DNA from: Candidatus Krumholzibacteriia bacterium
GTDB taxonomy: Bacteria > Krumholzibacteriota > Krumholzibacteriia > LZORAL124-64-63
NCBI GenBank assembly: GCA_030643455.1
Contig: DAOWLV010000157.1
Location: 1-7,154, forward strand
Reading direction: 5' to 3'
Length of the DNA stretch: 7,154 nt
The position numbers and the translations under genes are program-made. The notes beneath the pieces are model-generated. The model had not been told where the DNA came from and did no database searches. It saw only the letters and a list, made by a program, of their open reading frames with translations. The first letter of the stretch is position 1; every line of letters begins with the position of its first letter. Positions 1-6,780 of this stretch are shown here, one piece after another.

Positions 1-1106
1 ACCACCGAGATGGGAATCGAAGAGGCGATGATCAGCGTGCTGCGCCCATCCCGCAAAAAGAGGAACAGGACGCCGATGGCCAGCACCCCGCCGATCAACG
101 CGGCGTTGCGGACTTCGTCCACGGCCTGCTGGATGAAATGTGACTGATCGAACAGAACCGTCAGCGTGGTGCCTTCGGGAAGTTTGCCGTCCTGCCACTC
201 GGCGATACGATCCCGCAGGCGGCGGGCCACGGTCACCGTGTTGGAATCACCTTCCTTGAAGAAGGATATCTCCACCGATTCACGCCCGTTCACCCGCGTG
301 ATTTCCTCGCGTTCCTTGCTGCCCCACCGGACGGTCGCCACGTCGCCCAGGCGTACCGAGGCTCCATCGGCATGGACGATGATCAGGTTGGCGATTTCCT
401 CGACGTCCTGGTATTCATTGAGGGTCCGGATGAGATACTGGCTATCCGGCCCGCGCAGGGCCCCGCCGGGCAGGTTCACGTTGCTCACGCCCACCACCTG
501 ACGGATCCGTTCGATGGTGATCCCGAGGGCGGCCAGCCGCTCCTGGTCCACCTCGATCTGGATTTCCTCCTCGAGCCCGCCCTTGATCCCCGCCGCGGCC
601 ACACCCTTGACGGTTTCGAAATCCTGCTTGATCTGCCGGTCCGCCAGGCGGCGCAGGGTGGTCAGGTCATCGTCGCCGGCCAGGGCCATCCTGATGATGG
701 GATCCAGGCTGGGGTCGAAACGCAGGACCACCGGATCGGTGGTCTCTTCGGGCAGGATCAGGCGGTCGAGTTTTTCCCGGACCTCCATGGACAGCAGGTC
801 CATGTCCGCTCCCCACTCGAACTCCAGTGTGACCTCGGAGATGCCGGCGCGCGAAACCGAGTGGATGGTCTGCAACCCGCGCAAGACGCCAACGGCTTCC
901 TCGACCGGACGGGTGACCAGGTTTTCCACTTCCTGGGGAGCCGTGTCGGGAAACTCGGTCTGCACGGTGATGGACGGATAGGTGATGTCCGGAAACAACT
1001 CGAGGGAAAGGCGGTTGTAGCCGACCAGGCCGAAAGCGATGACGGCCATGGCCGTCATGACCACGCTGACCCGCCGCCGGACCGCCAGACTGACAATCCC
1101 CTGCAT
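1..1106 (-). CDS. RND efflux transporter permease (AcrB/HAE1-like), N-terminal part, cut by the window edge
   Basis: Inner-membrane, proton-driven pump subunit that moves drugs or other hydrophobic compounds out through a tripartite complex. About 368 residues are visible and the gene continues beyond the left edge. Seen: a first membrane helix near residues 13-30, then the RND hallmark LFPDITYPSI (37-46), followed by porter-domain sequence including EFPDTAPQEVENLVTRPVEE (51-70), MEVREKLDRL (107-116) and NLPGGALRG (near 211-219). A second membrane helix lies near 336-352 (ALIGGVLAIGVLFLFLRDGR), where AcrB-type pumps have TM2. The start ATG (1106-1104) overlaps the TGA stop of the upstream adaptor gene by one base (TGATG), so translation is probably coupled. 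Family identity is confident. The subclass (HAE1 multidrug rather than HME metal) is inferred from the overall sequence, and the substrate cannot be told from this part. Confidence 0.95.
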   Translation of the reverse strand, partial: MQGIVSLAVRRRVSVVMTAMAVIAFGLVGYNRLSLELFPDITYPSITVQTEFPDTAPQEVENLVTRPVEEAVGVLRGLQTIHSVSRAGISEVTLEFEWGADMDLLSMEVREKLDRLILPEETTDPVVLRFDPSLDPIIRMALAGDDDLTTLRRLADRQIKQDFETVKGVAAAGIKGGLEEEIQIEVDQERLAALGITIERIRQVVGVSNVNLPGGALRGPDSQYLIRTLNEYQDVEEIANLIIVHADGASVRLGDVATVRWGSKEREEITRVNGRESVEISFFKEGDSNTVTVARRLRDRIAEWQDGKLPEGTTLTVLFDQSHFIQQAVDEVRNAALIGGVLAIGVLFLFLRDGRSTLIIASSIPISV

Positions 1107-2248
1107 CAGCGACCTGCCCCCATCTCGTCCTCCAGGACCTTGACCGGCGACCCGTTCTTCAGGGAACGCTGACCCTTGACGACCACCGATTCACCCACCG
1201 CCAGCCCCGACAGGATCTGGGCATGGTCGTCATCGGTGAATCCGATTTCGACGATGCGCCGCTCGGCAGTGGGTATTTCCGCCTGGGTCAGGGTGTAGAC
1301 CACGGACTCACCCTTGTCCGACAGGACCGCGTTCCGCGGCACCAGTATCACGTCGTCGCGTTTCTCGGTCACGATCTGGACCTGCGCGAAGTCCCCCGGC
1401 CGGGTCTCGGCGGGATATTCCGCCACCTCGATGGTGAGCTTGATGGTCCCGCTGGTGGGATCGATGACGGGACTGATCAGTTTGATCCGGCCGGTCAGCC
1501 GGGTCCCGCTGCTGTCCAGGACCAGATTGACCTCCTGGTTCTGCTGCAGTTTGTTGAATTCGCGGCTGGGCACGTGGACCCGGGCCAGCAGGGGATCAAA
1601 ATCCCCCATGACCATCACCGGGTCGCCGACCATGAGATTTTGGCCCACATCCACCAGCCGGTTGGTGATCTGCCCGCTGAAAGGCGCCGTCACGGTGGTG
1701 TAGGAGAGGGCGAGCCGCTGGAGTCCCTCGTTGGCCTCGGCACTGGCCAGTTCGCTGCGGACAGCCTGGAATTCCTCTTCGGTGGCCAGTTCCTCTTCCA
1801 TCATCTTTTCCATCCGCTCGTAGCGGGATCGCAGGTTGGCCGTGGTCGCGGAGGCCTGCTCCAGGCGGTAGCGGTATTCGTCGTTGTCCACCTTCAAAAG
1901 AGGGTCGCCAGCCTTCACATGGTCTCCCTCTTCGGCCAGCAGGATCCGAACAACCCCCGTCACCCTGGCCAGGATCTGGGCCTCTTTTTCTGCCTCGAGG
2001 GTGGAGGTGGCCCGGTAATAACTGGAAATGGAACCGTTGACCGCGCTGGTCACGGCGACCGGAATGGCCTGCTGACCTGGCTGTTTGCCTCCGGGGCGAC
2101 CCTGGCCGTGCTGGCCTCCGCCAGGACCCTGCGCATTTTGCTGGTCTCCTGAATCCCCACAGCCGACTGCTGCCAGCAGGAGAAATGATGACGCCATCAT
2201 CAGCCACACAGGGAAACCCCTCCGGCCGGCTCTTCGATTCCAGGCCAT
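1106..2248 (-). CDS. RND efflux periplasmic adaptor (membrane fusion protein), predicted lipoprotein
   Basis: Periplasmic adaptor linking the RND permease encoded just downstream to an outer-membrane channel. The 380-residue protein has a basic N-terminus, a hydrophobic stretch (14-28) and a lipobox-like LAAVGC ending at Cys30, so it is probably a lipoprotein. A low-complexity linker rich in Gly and Gln follows (31-60). The first half of the barrel-sandwich (lipoyl-like) domain is near 86-121 (ILARVTGVVRILLAEEGDHV, 92-111), a short charged coiled-coil hairpin at about 125-180, and the second half near 183-215 (TVTAPFSGQI). The beta-barrel is near 218-295 (VIDPTSGTIKLTIEV, 261-275) and the membrane-proximal domain near 296-370 (ILVPRNAVL, GLAVGESVVVKG). 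These domains and the length are typical of the AcrA/MexA/HlyD_D23 group. The ATG at 2248 was chosen because an AAAGGA Shine-Dalgarno lies about 10 bases upstream and the signal peptide begins in frame there. It is the first gene of the efflux operon. No outer-membrane channel gene is visible. Confidence 0.95.
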   Translation of the reverse strand: MAWNRRAGRRGFPVWLMMASSFLLLAAVGCGDSGDQQNAQGPGGGQHGQGRPGGKQPGQQAIPVAVTSAVNGSISSYYRATSTLEAEKEAQILARVTGVVRILLAEEGDHVKAGDPLLKVDNDEYRYRLEQASATTANLRSRYERMEKMMEEELATEEEFQAVRSELASAEANEGLQRLALSYTTVTAPFSGQITNRLVDVGQNLMVGDPVMVMGDFDPLLARVHVPSREFNKLQQNQEVNLVLDSSGTRLTGRIKLISPVIDPTSGTIKLTIEVAEYPAETRPGDFAQVQIVTEKRDDVILVPRNAVLSDKGESVVYTLTQAEIPTAERRIVEIGFTDDDHAQILSGLAVGESVVVKGQRSLKNGSPVKVLEDEMGAGR

Positions 2249-2377
2249 CTTACTCGTGTCCTTTCGATTCCATCGGGTTGCAGAAATTAAGGGTTCAGAG
2301 AGGACTCATACGCATTCCGTCATACTAAGATTCCGGAATTTCCCATTCGCCGCAAGGTGAAACCGCCTGTTGGATAA

Positions 2378-2406
2378 TTGACTGCCGCAAATCCACCTTT
2401 TATTAT
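2378..2406 (+). promoter_or_regulatory. Predicted sigma70-type promoter for etfBA
   Basis: A -35 box TTGACT (2378-2383) and a -10 box TATTAT (2401-2406) are separated by exactly 17 bases, with AT-rich sequence around the -10 in an otherwise GC-rich region. Each box has one mismatch to the TTGACA/TATAAT consensus. Transcription would begin near 2412-2414, giving a leader of about 65 bases before the etfB start. It is the best promoter match I see in the window. I found no comparably good promoter for the divergent efflux operon. Confidence 0.7.
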
Positions 2407-2421
2407 GGATGAACGTAAATT

Positions 2422-2467
2422 CCCCGTCCCTCTTTTCTGTACCGAAACGGGGCCGAATCCGTGCCCC
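2422..2467 (+). promoter_or_regulatory. Structured 5' leader of etfB with two competing pairings
   Basis: CCCCGT (2422-2427) can pair with ACGGGG (2447-2452), a 6-bp stem with a 19-base loop. GGGGC (2449-2453) can instead pair with GCCCC (2463-2467), which ends one base before the etfB Shine-Dalgarno GGGAGGAA (2469-2476). The two pairings share bases and exclude each other. The complementarity is seen directly. A regulatory role is inference, because short GC-rich pairings arise by chance in DNA of this composition. No known riboswitch class is recognised. Confidence 0.3.
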
Positions 2468-2478
2468 TGGGAGGAACC

Positions 2479-3258
2479 ATGAAGATAGCGGTATGTGTGA
2501 AACAGGTCCCCGATTCCGAAACCAGGATAAATCTGGCCGCGCCCGCCGCCCAGCTGGATGAATCCGGGTTCACCCGGGTCCTTAATCCCTACGACTCCTA
2601 CGCGGTCGAAGAGGCCATCAAGATCAAGGATGCCGGTGACGAGGTCGAAGTGACGGCCATCACCATCGGACCCGATACCGTCAAGGAAACCCTCAAGAAG
2701 GACTGTCTGGCCGTGGGCTGCGACAAGGCCGTCATCATCACCGATCCGGCTCTGGACGGAGCCGACGAATCCGCCCTGGCCACGGTCCTGACCGCGGCCC
2801 TGGGGCGCGATACCTATGATCTGATCCTGTTCGGCATCAAGGCCATCGACGATGACAGCGGCCAGATCGGCATCATGGTGGCCGAAAAGATGGGGCTGCC
2901 CCACGTGTCGACCATCACCCACCTGGAAATGGCCGACGGATCCCTCACCGCCCACCGCGAGATCGAGGGCGGCAAGGAGATCGTCACCGCGTCATTGCCG
3001 GCGGTTCTGACCTGCCAGAAGGGCCTGAACGAGCCTCGCCTGCCGAGTCTGCCCAACATCATGAAGGCAGGCATGAAACCCATGGAGACACTGACCTGCG
3101 CGGACCTGGGCATCGAAGTCCCGGCCAGCCTGGTCGAGATCAAGCTCTACTCCCCGCCGCCCGCGCGGGCCGAATGCAAACTGGTCGAGGCCGAAGAACC
3201 GGCCGCCGCCGCCAAGGAACTGGCCCGCCTGCTTCACGAAGAAGCCAAGGTGATTTAA
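2479..3258 (+). CDS. etfB: Electron transfer flavoprotein beta subunit
   Basis: Small subunit of the soluble EtfAB heterodimer, which carries electrons between flavin dehydrogenases and a membrane quinone oxidoreductase or other acceptor. It binds AMP in classical ETFs or a second FAD in bifurcating ones. The 259-residue length is normal. Seen: MKIAVCVKQVPDSE (1-14), LNPYDSYAVEEAIKIKDAG (35-53), the nucleotide-binding stretch FGIKAIDDDSGQIG (118-131), the ETF-beta signature from about 158 to 178 (REIEGGKEIVTASLPAVLT) and EPRLPSLPNIMKA (185-197). The ATG at 2479 was chosen over an in-frame GTG at 2461: a strong GGGAGGAA Shine-Dalgarno (2469-2476) lies just before it, and homologues start with MKI. 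It is first in an operon with etfA, 45 bases upstream. I could not decide from residues alone whether this ETF is classical or electron-bifurcating. Confidence 0.97.
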   Translation: MKIAVCVKQVPDSETRINLAAPAAQLDESGFTRVLNPYDSYAVEEAIKIKDAGDEVEVTAITIGPDTVKETLKKDCLAVGCDKAVIITDPALDGADESALATVLTAALGRDTYDLILFGIKAIDDDSGQIGIMVAEKMGLPHVSTITHLEMADGSLTAHREIEGGKEIVTASLPAVLTCQKGLNEPRLPSLPNIMKAGMKPMETLTCADLGIEVPASLVEIKLYSPPPARAECKLVEAEEPAAAAKELARLLHEEAKVI

Positions 3259-3275
3259 GCCCTGCGTTTTCAACC

Positions 3276-3289
3276 CGGCCCACGGGCCG
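3276..3289 (+). repeat. Small perfect inverted repeat between etfB and etfA
   Basis: CGGCCC (3276-3281) and GGGCCG (3284-3289) are exact reverse complements separated by two bases. They lie immediately before the etfA Shine-Dalgarno AGGGGAG (3290-3296). As RNA this would be a tight hairpin, with the innermost pair probably open. No T run follows, so it is not an intrinsic terminator. It could affect mRNA stability or ribosome access to etfA, or be chance in GC-rich sequence. Confidence 0.4.
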
Positions 3290-3303
3290 AGGGGAGTTTT
3301 AAT

Positions 3304-4275
3304 ATGCCGAACATTGCCGTATTCATCGAACAGCGGGACGGCGTCCTCAAGAAGGTCGCCTGGCAGATGATGAGTGAAGCCCGCCGGATCGCCGACACCG
3401 CCGGAGGCGAAGTGTGGGGCGTTTTCCTGGGCTCAGATGCATCCGCTGCTGCTACCGAAGCCGGAAAGTACGGGGCCGACAAGGTCTTCTCCGCCGCCGG
3501 CGAGGAATTCAACCAGTACAACAGTGAAATCTACGGGACCGCCCTGGCTGCCTTCTGCAAGTCCGCCGGGCCGGATATCCTGCTCATCGGCTCGACGGCC
3601 ATGGGCAAGGACCTCGGTCCCAAGGTCGCCGCCAAGCTGGAATGCGCGTGCATCAGCGACGCGGTGGGCCTCAAGTACGAGGGCGGATGGGAAGTGCGGC
3701 GGCCCATCTTTGCCGGCAAGTGCTTCACCGATGTGTCCCCCAAGTCGGCCATGGCCGTGGTGGGCATCCGCCCCAATGCCTTCATTCTCGAGGAAAAGGC
3801 CGGCCCCGCTGCAGGTGATTCCTTCGATGCGGGCACTTCCGGGATCGACCCCAAAGCCGTGGTGAAAAACATCGAGTCGGGCGACGGTGGGAAGATCGAA
3901 CTGACCGAGGCCGAGATCATCGTTTCGGGCGGACGGGGCATCAAGGGCCCCGAAAACTTCGAACTGATCGAGAAACTTGCCGATTCCCTGGGCGCTGCCG
4001 CCGGGGCCAGCCGGGCCATCGTCGACGCCGGCTGGGTGGACTACTCCAACCAGGTCGGCCAGACAGGCAAGACCGTCGGCCCCAACCTCTACATTGCCTG
4101 CGGGATCAGCGGCGCCATCCAGCACCTGGCCGGGATGAGCAGCAGCAAGTGCATCGTGGCGATCAACAAGGACGCCAACGCCCCCATCTTCAAGGTGGCG
4201 GACTACGGCATTGTCGCGGATCTGTTCGATATCATACCGGCATTGACGGACGAGATCGGCAAGATCAGAAGCTGA
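3304..4275 (+). CDS. etfA: Electron transfer flavoprotein alpha subunit
   Basis: Large, FAD-binding subunit of EtfAB, acting with the etfB product in cytoplasmic electron transfer. The 323-residue length is typical of bacterial EtfA. Seen: an N-terminal ETF domain (NIAVFIEQRDGVLKKVAWQ, 3-21; DILLIGSTAMGKDLGPKVAA, 91-110) and a C-terminal FAD domain with VSGGRGIKGPENFELIEKLA (207-226), GASRAIVDAGW (234-244) and QVGQTGKTVGPNLYIACGIS (250-269). The ETF-alpha signature follows from LYIACGISGAIQHLAGM (262-278) to IVAIN (284-288), and then NKDANAPIFKVADYGIVADL (288-307). The start is supported by AGGGGAG (3290-3296), seven bases before the ATG. The late motif reads GIVADL where many EtfA proteins have GIVGDL, a mild change. 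No partner dehydrogenase or ETF-quinone oxidoreductase is in the window, so the electron donor is unknown. Confidence 0.97.
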   Translation: MPNIAVFIEQRDGVLKKVAWQMMSEARRIADTAGGEVWGVFLGSDASAAATEAGKYGADKVFSAAGEEFNQYNSEIYGTALAAFCKSAGPDILLIGSTAMGKDLGPKVAAKLECACISDAVGLKYEGGWEVRRPIFAGKCFTDVSPKSAMAVVGIRPNAFILEEKAGPAAGDSFDAGTSGIDPKAVVKNIESGDGGKIELTEAEIIVSGGRGIKGPENFELIEKLADSLGAAAGASRAIVDAGWVDYSNQVGQTGKTVGPNLYIACGISGAIQHLAGMSSSKCIVAINKDANAPIFKVADYGIVADLFDIIPALTDEIGKIRS

Positions 4276-4290
4276 CTTCCACTACGGGAT

Positions 4291-4326
4291 GTCAGGCTGC
4301 CCCGCCCCCGTGCGGGGTGGCCTGAT
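4291..4326 (+). terminator. Long hairpin after etfA, a possible terminator, attenuator or processing stem
   Basis: Sixteen bases past the etfA stop, TCAGGC (4292-4297) pairs with GCCTGA (4320-4325) and CCCCGC (4300-4305) with GCGGGG (4312-4317). The intervening TG and TG can form two G-U wobbles in RNA. This makes one 14-bp stem with a 6-base loop (4306-4311). It is the strongest hairpin seen between genes on the plus strand. It is not followed by a proper T run (TTAACC comes next), so complete intrinsic termination is doubtful. Partial termination, or protection of the etfBA mRNA 3' end, is plausible. Confidence 0.5.
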
Positions 4327-4345
4327 TAACCAGTTTGGCAATCAG
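4322..4345 (+). promoter_or_regulatory. Second hairpin overlapping the first, just before the SxtJ-like gene
   Basis: CTGATT (4322-4327) pairs with AATCAG (4340-4345), and inside it CCA (4330-4332) pairs with TGG (4336-4338), with a small asymmetric internal loop. It reuses 4322-4325, which form the 3' base of the larger hairpin at 4291-4326, so the outer parts of the two stems cannot form together. The Shine-Dalgarno AAAGG (4349-4353) of the next gene starts four bases later. Structure is seen. A switching role is inference. Confidence 0.3.
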
Positions 4346-4360
4346 AGCAAAGGCAACATC

Positions 4361-4891
4361 ATGCCGGAGACACCACACCGACGCGTCTTGCAGGCCACCT
4401 GGAACTGGCAGTCCCGGGTGGACGCGGTTCCCGACGGTCCAGCAGGCGGCCTCCGCCGCAGCGCCCTCGTCCAGGCCCTGGTGATGGGCCTCATTGCTGC
4501 TTTTCTGTTTTTCGGCCTCCACCATCATCTTCTGGCCCGCATCATCTGGGCCCTGGCCGGCCTCGTGTTGATCCTGGGACTGGCCTTTCCCGGCGCCTAC
4601 CGTCACATCCACTCCTTCGGCCAATGGCTGGGCCGTGTGGTGGGCAAAGGCCTTTCCTATCTGTTGCTGGTCCCCTTTTTCTTCCTCTTCTTCACCCCGG
4701 TGGCCCTGATCCTGCGCTTGCAGGGCCGTGACCCCCTGCATCGCCGGTTCCGGGATCCCCAATGGACCTACTGGATCGCCCGATCGCCAAAGGTGCCCGC
4801 TGAAAACATCGACAAGCAGTTCCTGCGCGAGGCCAGGGAAGCCCGCAAGGAATTGAGGCCGGTTGGCAAGTCGGGGATGGACAAATCATGA
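4361..4891 (+). CDS. SxtJ-like inner-membrane protein, partner of the carbamoyltransferase
   Basis: Predicted 176-residue membrane protein of unknown biochemical function. Seen: hydrophobic segments near residues 36-53, 59-78 and 96-118, with a charged C-terminal tail (145-176) rich in Arg, Lys and Glu. The best family match from memory is the SxtJ group, named after a gene of the cyanobacterial saxitoxin cluster. Its members typically end the hydrophobic part with a TP(I/V)xLxxRLxGxDPL motif, matched here by TPVALILRLQGRDPLHRRF (112-130) and then YWIARSP (137-143). SxtJ-like genes are commonly found beside NodU/CmcH carbamoyltransferases, as here. The start chosen is ATG 4361, with AAAGG (4349-4353) seven bases before it. 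An in-frame ATG at 4289 would add 24 residues but would place the start just before the hairpin, without a good ribosome site. The end overlaps the next gene by four bases (ATGA), indicating translational coupling. Confidence 0.8.
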   Translation: MPETPHRRVLQATWNWQSRVDAVPDGPAGGLRRSALVQALVMGLIAAFLFFGLHHHLLARIIWALAGLVLILGLAFPGAYRHIHSFGQWLGRVVGKGLSYLLLVPFFFLFFTPVALILRLQGRDPLHRRFRDPQWTYWIARSPKVPAENIDKQFLREAREARKELRPVGKSGMDKS

Positions 4892-6723
4892 ACATCCTCG
4901 GCATCTCGGCCTACTATCACGATTCGGCGGCCTGCCTCCTCCAGGACGGTCTCCTGACGGCGGCGGCCCAGGAAGAGCGTTTCACACGGCGCAAACATGA
5001 CTCCGGATTTCCCGTCAACGCCGTGCGGTATTGCCTCGCCGAAGGCGATGTCCCGAAGGGCGGCATCGACGCGGTGGTCTTCTACGACAAGCCGCTGACC
5101 AAGTTCGGGCGCATCGCCAAGACCTATTTTTCGGTGGCGCCCCGGGGCTTGAAGCCTTTCCTGATGGCCATGCCCCTGTGGCTGCAGGAAAAATTGTGGA
5201 TTCCCACCGACATCGAAAAGGCGCTGCGCACGGCCGGTGGCGGCCGGGCGGACAAGCTCTATTTCTGCGAGCACCACGAATCGCACGCGGCCAGCGCTTT
5301 TTTTCCCAGCCCGTTCGAAAGTGCGGCCGTCCTGACCATGGACGGCGTCGGCGAATGGGCCACCACCTCCCTGGGCCAGGGATCCGGCAACCGGGTGGAC
5401 ATTCTGGAAGAGCTCCACTTCCCCCATTCCCTCGGACTCCTGTATTCGGCTCTCACGTACTTCACCGGGTTTCGGGTCAACTCGGGGGAATACAAATTGA
5501 TGGGGCTGGCCCCCTACGGCGAGCCCACTTACGTCGATCAGATCCTGGACAACCTCGTCGATATCCGGCCGGACGGTTCCTTCCGCCTGAACATGGACTA
5601 CTTCGGTTTCCATGACGGTCTGACCATGACCAACGACCGGTTCGCCCGGCTGTTCGACGGTCCGGCCCGCGCCCCCGAGACCGACATGACCCGGCGCGAG
5701 ATGGACCTGGCCCGCTCGGTGCAGGTTGTGACCGAACAGATCGTCCTGAAGCAGGTCGCCCACGCGGCTCTCATCACCGGTGAAAAGAACCTCTGCCTGG
5801 CCGGCGGAGTCGCCCTGAACTGCGTGGCCAATGGCCGGATCCTGCGCGAGGGCCCCTTCGAGAACATCTGGATCCAGCCCGCTGCCGGGGATGCCGGAGG
5901 CGCCCTGGGTGCGGCCCTTCACATCTGGCACCAGGTGCAGGACAACCCCCGGGTGGTTGAAGGTAATACGGACTCGATGCGGGGCTCCTATCTGGGACCC
6001 GCCTTCACCGACGACGAGATCCAGGGCTGGCTGGACCACCAGGGGTATTCCTATCGGACCCTGGCCGACGGCGACCTGGAAGACGAGGTGGCCCGCCTGG
6101 TCGAGGACCAGAAAGTCGTGGGCCTTTTCCAGGGCCGCATGGAATTCGGGCCGCGTGCCCTGGGCAACCGATCGATCATCGGCGATGCCCGTTCAGCAAA
6201 GATGCAGTCGGTGCTGAACCTGAAGATCAAGTACCGGGAATCGTTTCGGCCCTTCGCGCCGTCCTGCCTGGAAGAGCGGATCGGCGACATTTTCGACATC
6301 GACCGGCCCAGCCCCTACATGCTGCTGGTGGCCCAGGTTCGGCCCGACCGCTGCCTGCCGCCGGACGAAAACGATGACGGGACGGACCTTTTCAAACGCG
6401 TTTCCCGGCCCCGTTCCGACGTCCCGGCCATCACCCATGTGGACTATTCCGCCCGCATCCAGTCGGTCAATCGCCAAACCAATCCCCGTTACCACAGGAT
6501 CATCCAGGCCTTTGAGGAAAGAACGGGTTACGGAATCATCATCAATACCTCGTTCAACGTGCGTGGCGAGCCCATCGTCTGCACGCCCGAAGACGCCTAC
6601 CGCTGCTTCATGCGGACGGAGATGGATTTCCTGGTGCTGGGGAATCACATTCTGGCCAAAGAGGATCAGGCAGCCATGGACATCGCCACCGAGGCGTGGC
6701 AAGAGGAATTCCCCCTGGATTGA
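4888..6723 (+). CDS. O-carbamoyltransferase, NodU/CmcH/TobZ family
   Basis: Predicted cytoplasmic enzyme that transfers a carbamoyl group from carbamoyl phosphate, through an ATP-derived carbamoyladenylate, to a hydroxyl group of an acceptor. The 611-residue length is usual. The N-terminal Kae1-like domain (about 1-350) has MNILGISAYYHDSAACL (1-17), QEERFTRRKHDSGFP (28-42) and the metal-binding HxxxH (His129 and His133, in EHHESHAASAFFP). It also has TMDGVGEW (150-157, Asp152), GEYKLMGLAPYG (200-211), LAGGVALNCVANG (304-316) and GDAGGALGAA (334-343, Asp335). The C-terminal domain (about 368-590) has GRMEFGPRALGNRSI (416-430), YRESFRPFAPS (449-459), THVDYSARIQSV (517-528) and NTSFNVRGEPIVCTPEDA (553-570). 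All the expected histidine and aspartate metal ligands appear present, so it should be active. Known relatives act on nodulation factors, cephalosporins, tobramycin and saxitoxin. The acceptor here is unknown: no sugar, polyketide or peptide biosynthesis gene is in view. It sits between two small membrane-protein genes that often accompany it. Confidence 0.95.
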   Translation: MNILGISAYYHDSAACLLQDGLLTAAAQEERFTRRKHDSGFPVNAVRYCLAEGDVPKGGIDAVVFYDKPLTKFGRIAKTYFSVAPRGLKPFLMAMPLWLQEKLWIPTDIEKALRTAGGGRADKLYFCEHHESHAASAFFPSPFESAAVLTMDGVGEWATTSLGQGSGNRVDILEELHFPHSLGLLYSALTYFTGFRVNSGEYKLMGLAPYGEPTYVDQILDNLVDIRPDGSFRLNMDYFGFHDGLTMTNDRFARLFDGPARAPETDMTRREMDLARSVQVVTEQIVLKQVAHAALITGEKNLCLAGGVALNCVANGRILREGPFENIWIQPAAGDAGGALGAALHIWHQVQDNPRVVEGNTDSMRGSYLGPAFTDDEIQGWLDHQGYSYRTLADGDLEDEVARLVEDQKVVGLFQGRMEFGPRALGNRSIIGDARSAKMQSVLNLKIKYRESFRPFAPSCLEERIGDIFDIDRPSPYMLLVAQVRPDRCLPPDENDDGTDLFKRVSRPRSDVPAITHVDYSARIQSVNRQTNPRYHRIIQAFEERTGYGIIINTSFNVRGEPIVCTPEDAYRCFMRTEMDFLVLGNHILAKEDQAAMDIATEAWQEEFPLD

Positions 6724-6780
6724 CAGCGGACCTGCCGGGAATGATCTTGAAACGGGATGAAACCAAAGGATGATGATCAA

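Noticed and set aside
372..1172. A 266-codon plus-strand frame opposite the RND permease
   Set aside because: The opposite strand encodes unmistakable RND sequence over the same bases. The translation is a composition artefact.
1223..2152. A 309-codon plus-strand frame opposite the membrane fusion protein
   Set aside because: It is a shadow of the adaptor gene, with no recognisable domains and no ribosome site that I can see.
2249..2377. A promoter for the efflux operon on the minus strand
   Set aside because: A TAGTAT-like -10 (complement of 2322-2327) exists, but the nearest TTGCGG-like -35 is more than 20 bases away, so no convincing pair could be called.
2461..2478. An in-frame GTG that would extend EtfB by six residues
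   Set aside because: The strong Shine-Dalgarno GGGAGGAA lies inside this extension and points to the ATG at 2479. EtfB proteins normally begin with MKI.
3433..4125. A 230-codon minus-strand frame opposite etfA
   Set aside because: It overlaps well-supported etfA sequence and has no recognisable protein features.
4289..4360. An upstream ATG that would add 24 residues to the SxtJ-like protein
   Set aside because: This stretch contains the post-etfA hairpins, lacks a good ribosome site, and the added residues do not look like part of the family.
4768..6039. A 423-codon open frame on the minus strand, antisense to the SxtJ-like and carbamoyltransferase genes
   Set aside because: It lies almost wholly opposite a gene with clear family motifs, its translation resembles no known protein and is rich in Gly, His, Asp and Val, and such frames are expected opposite GC-rich coding DNA.
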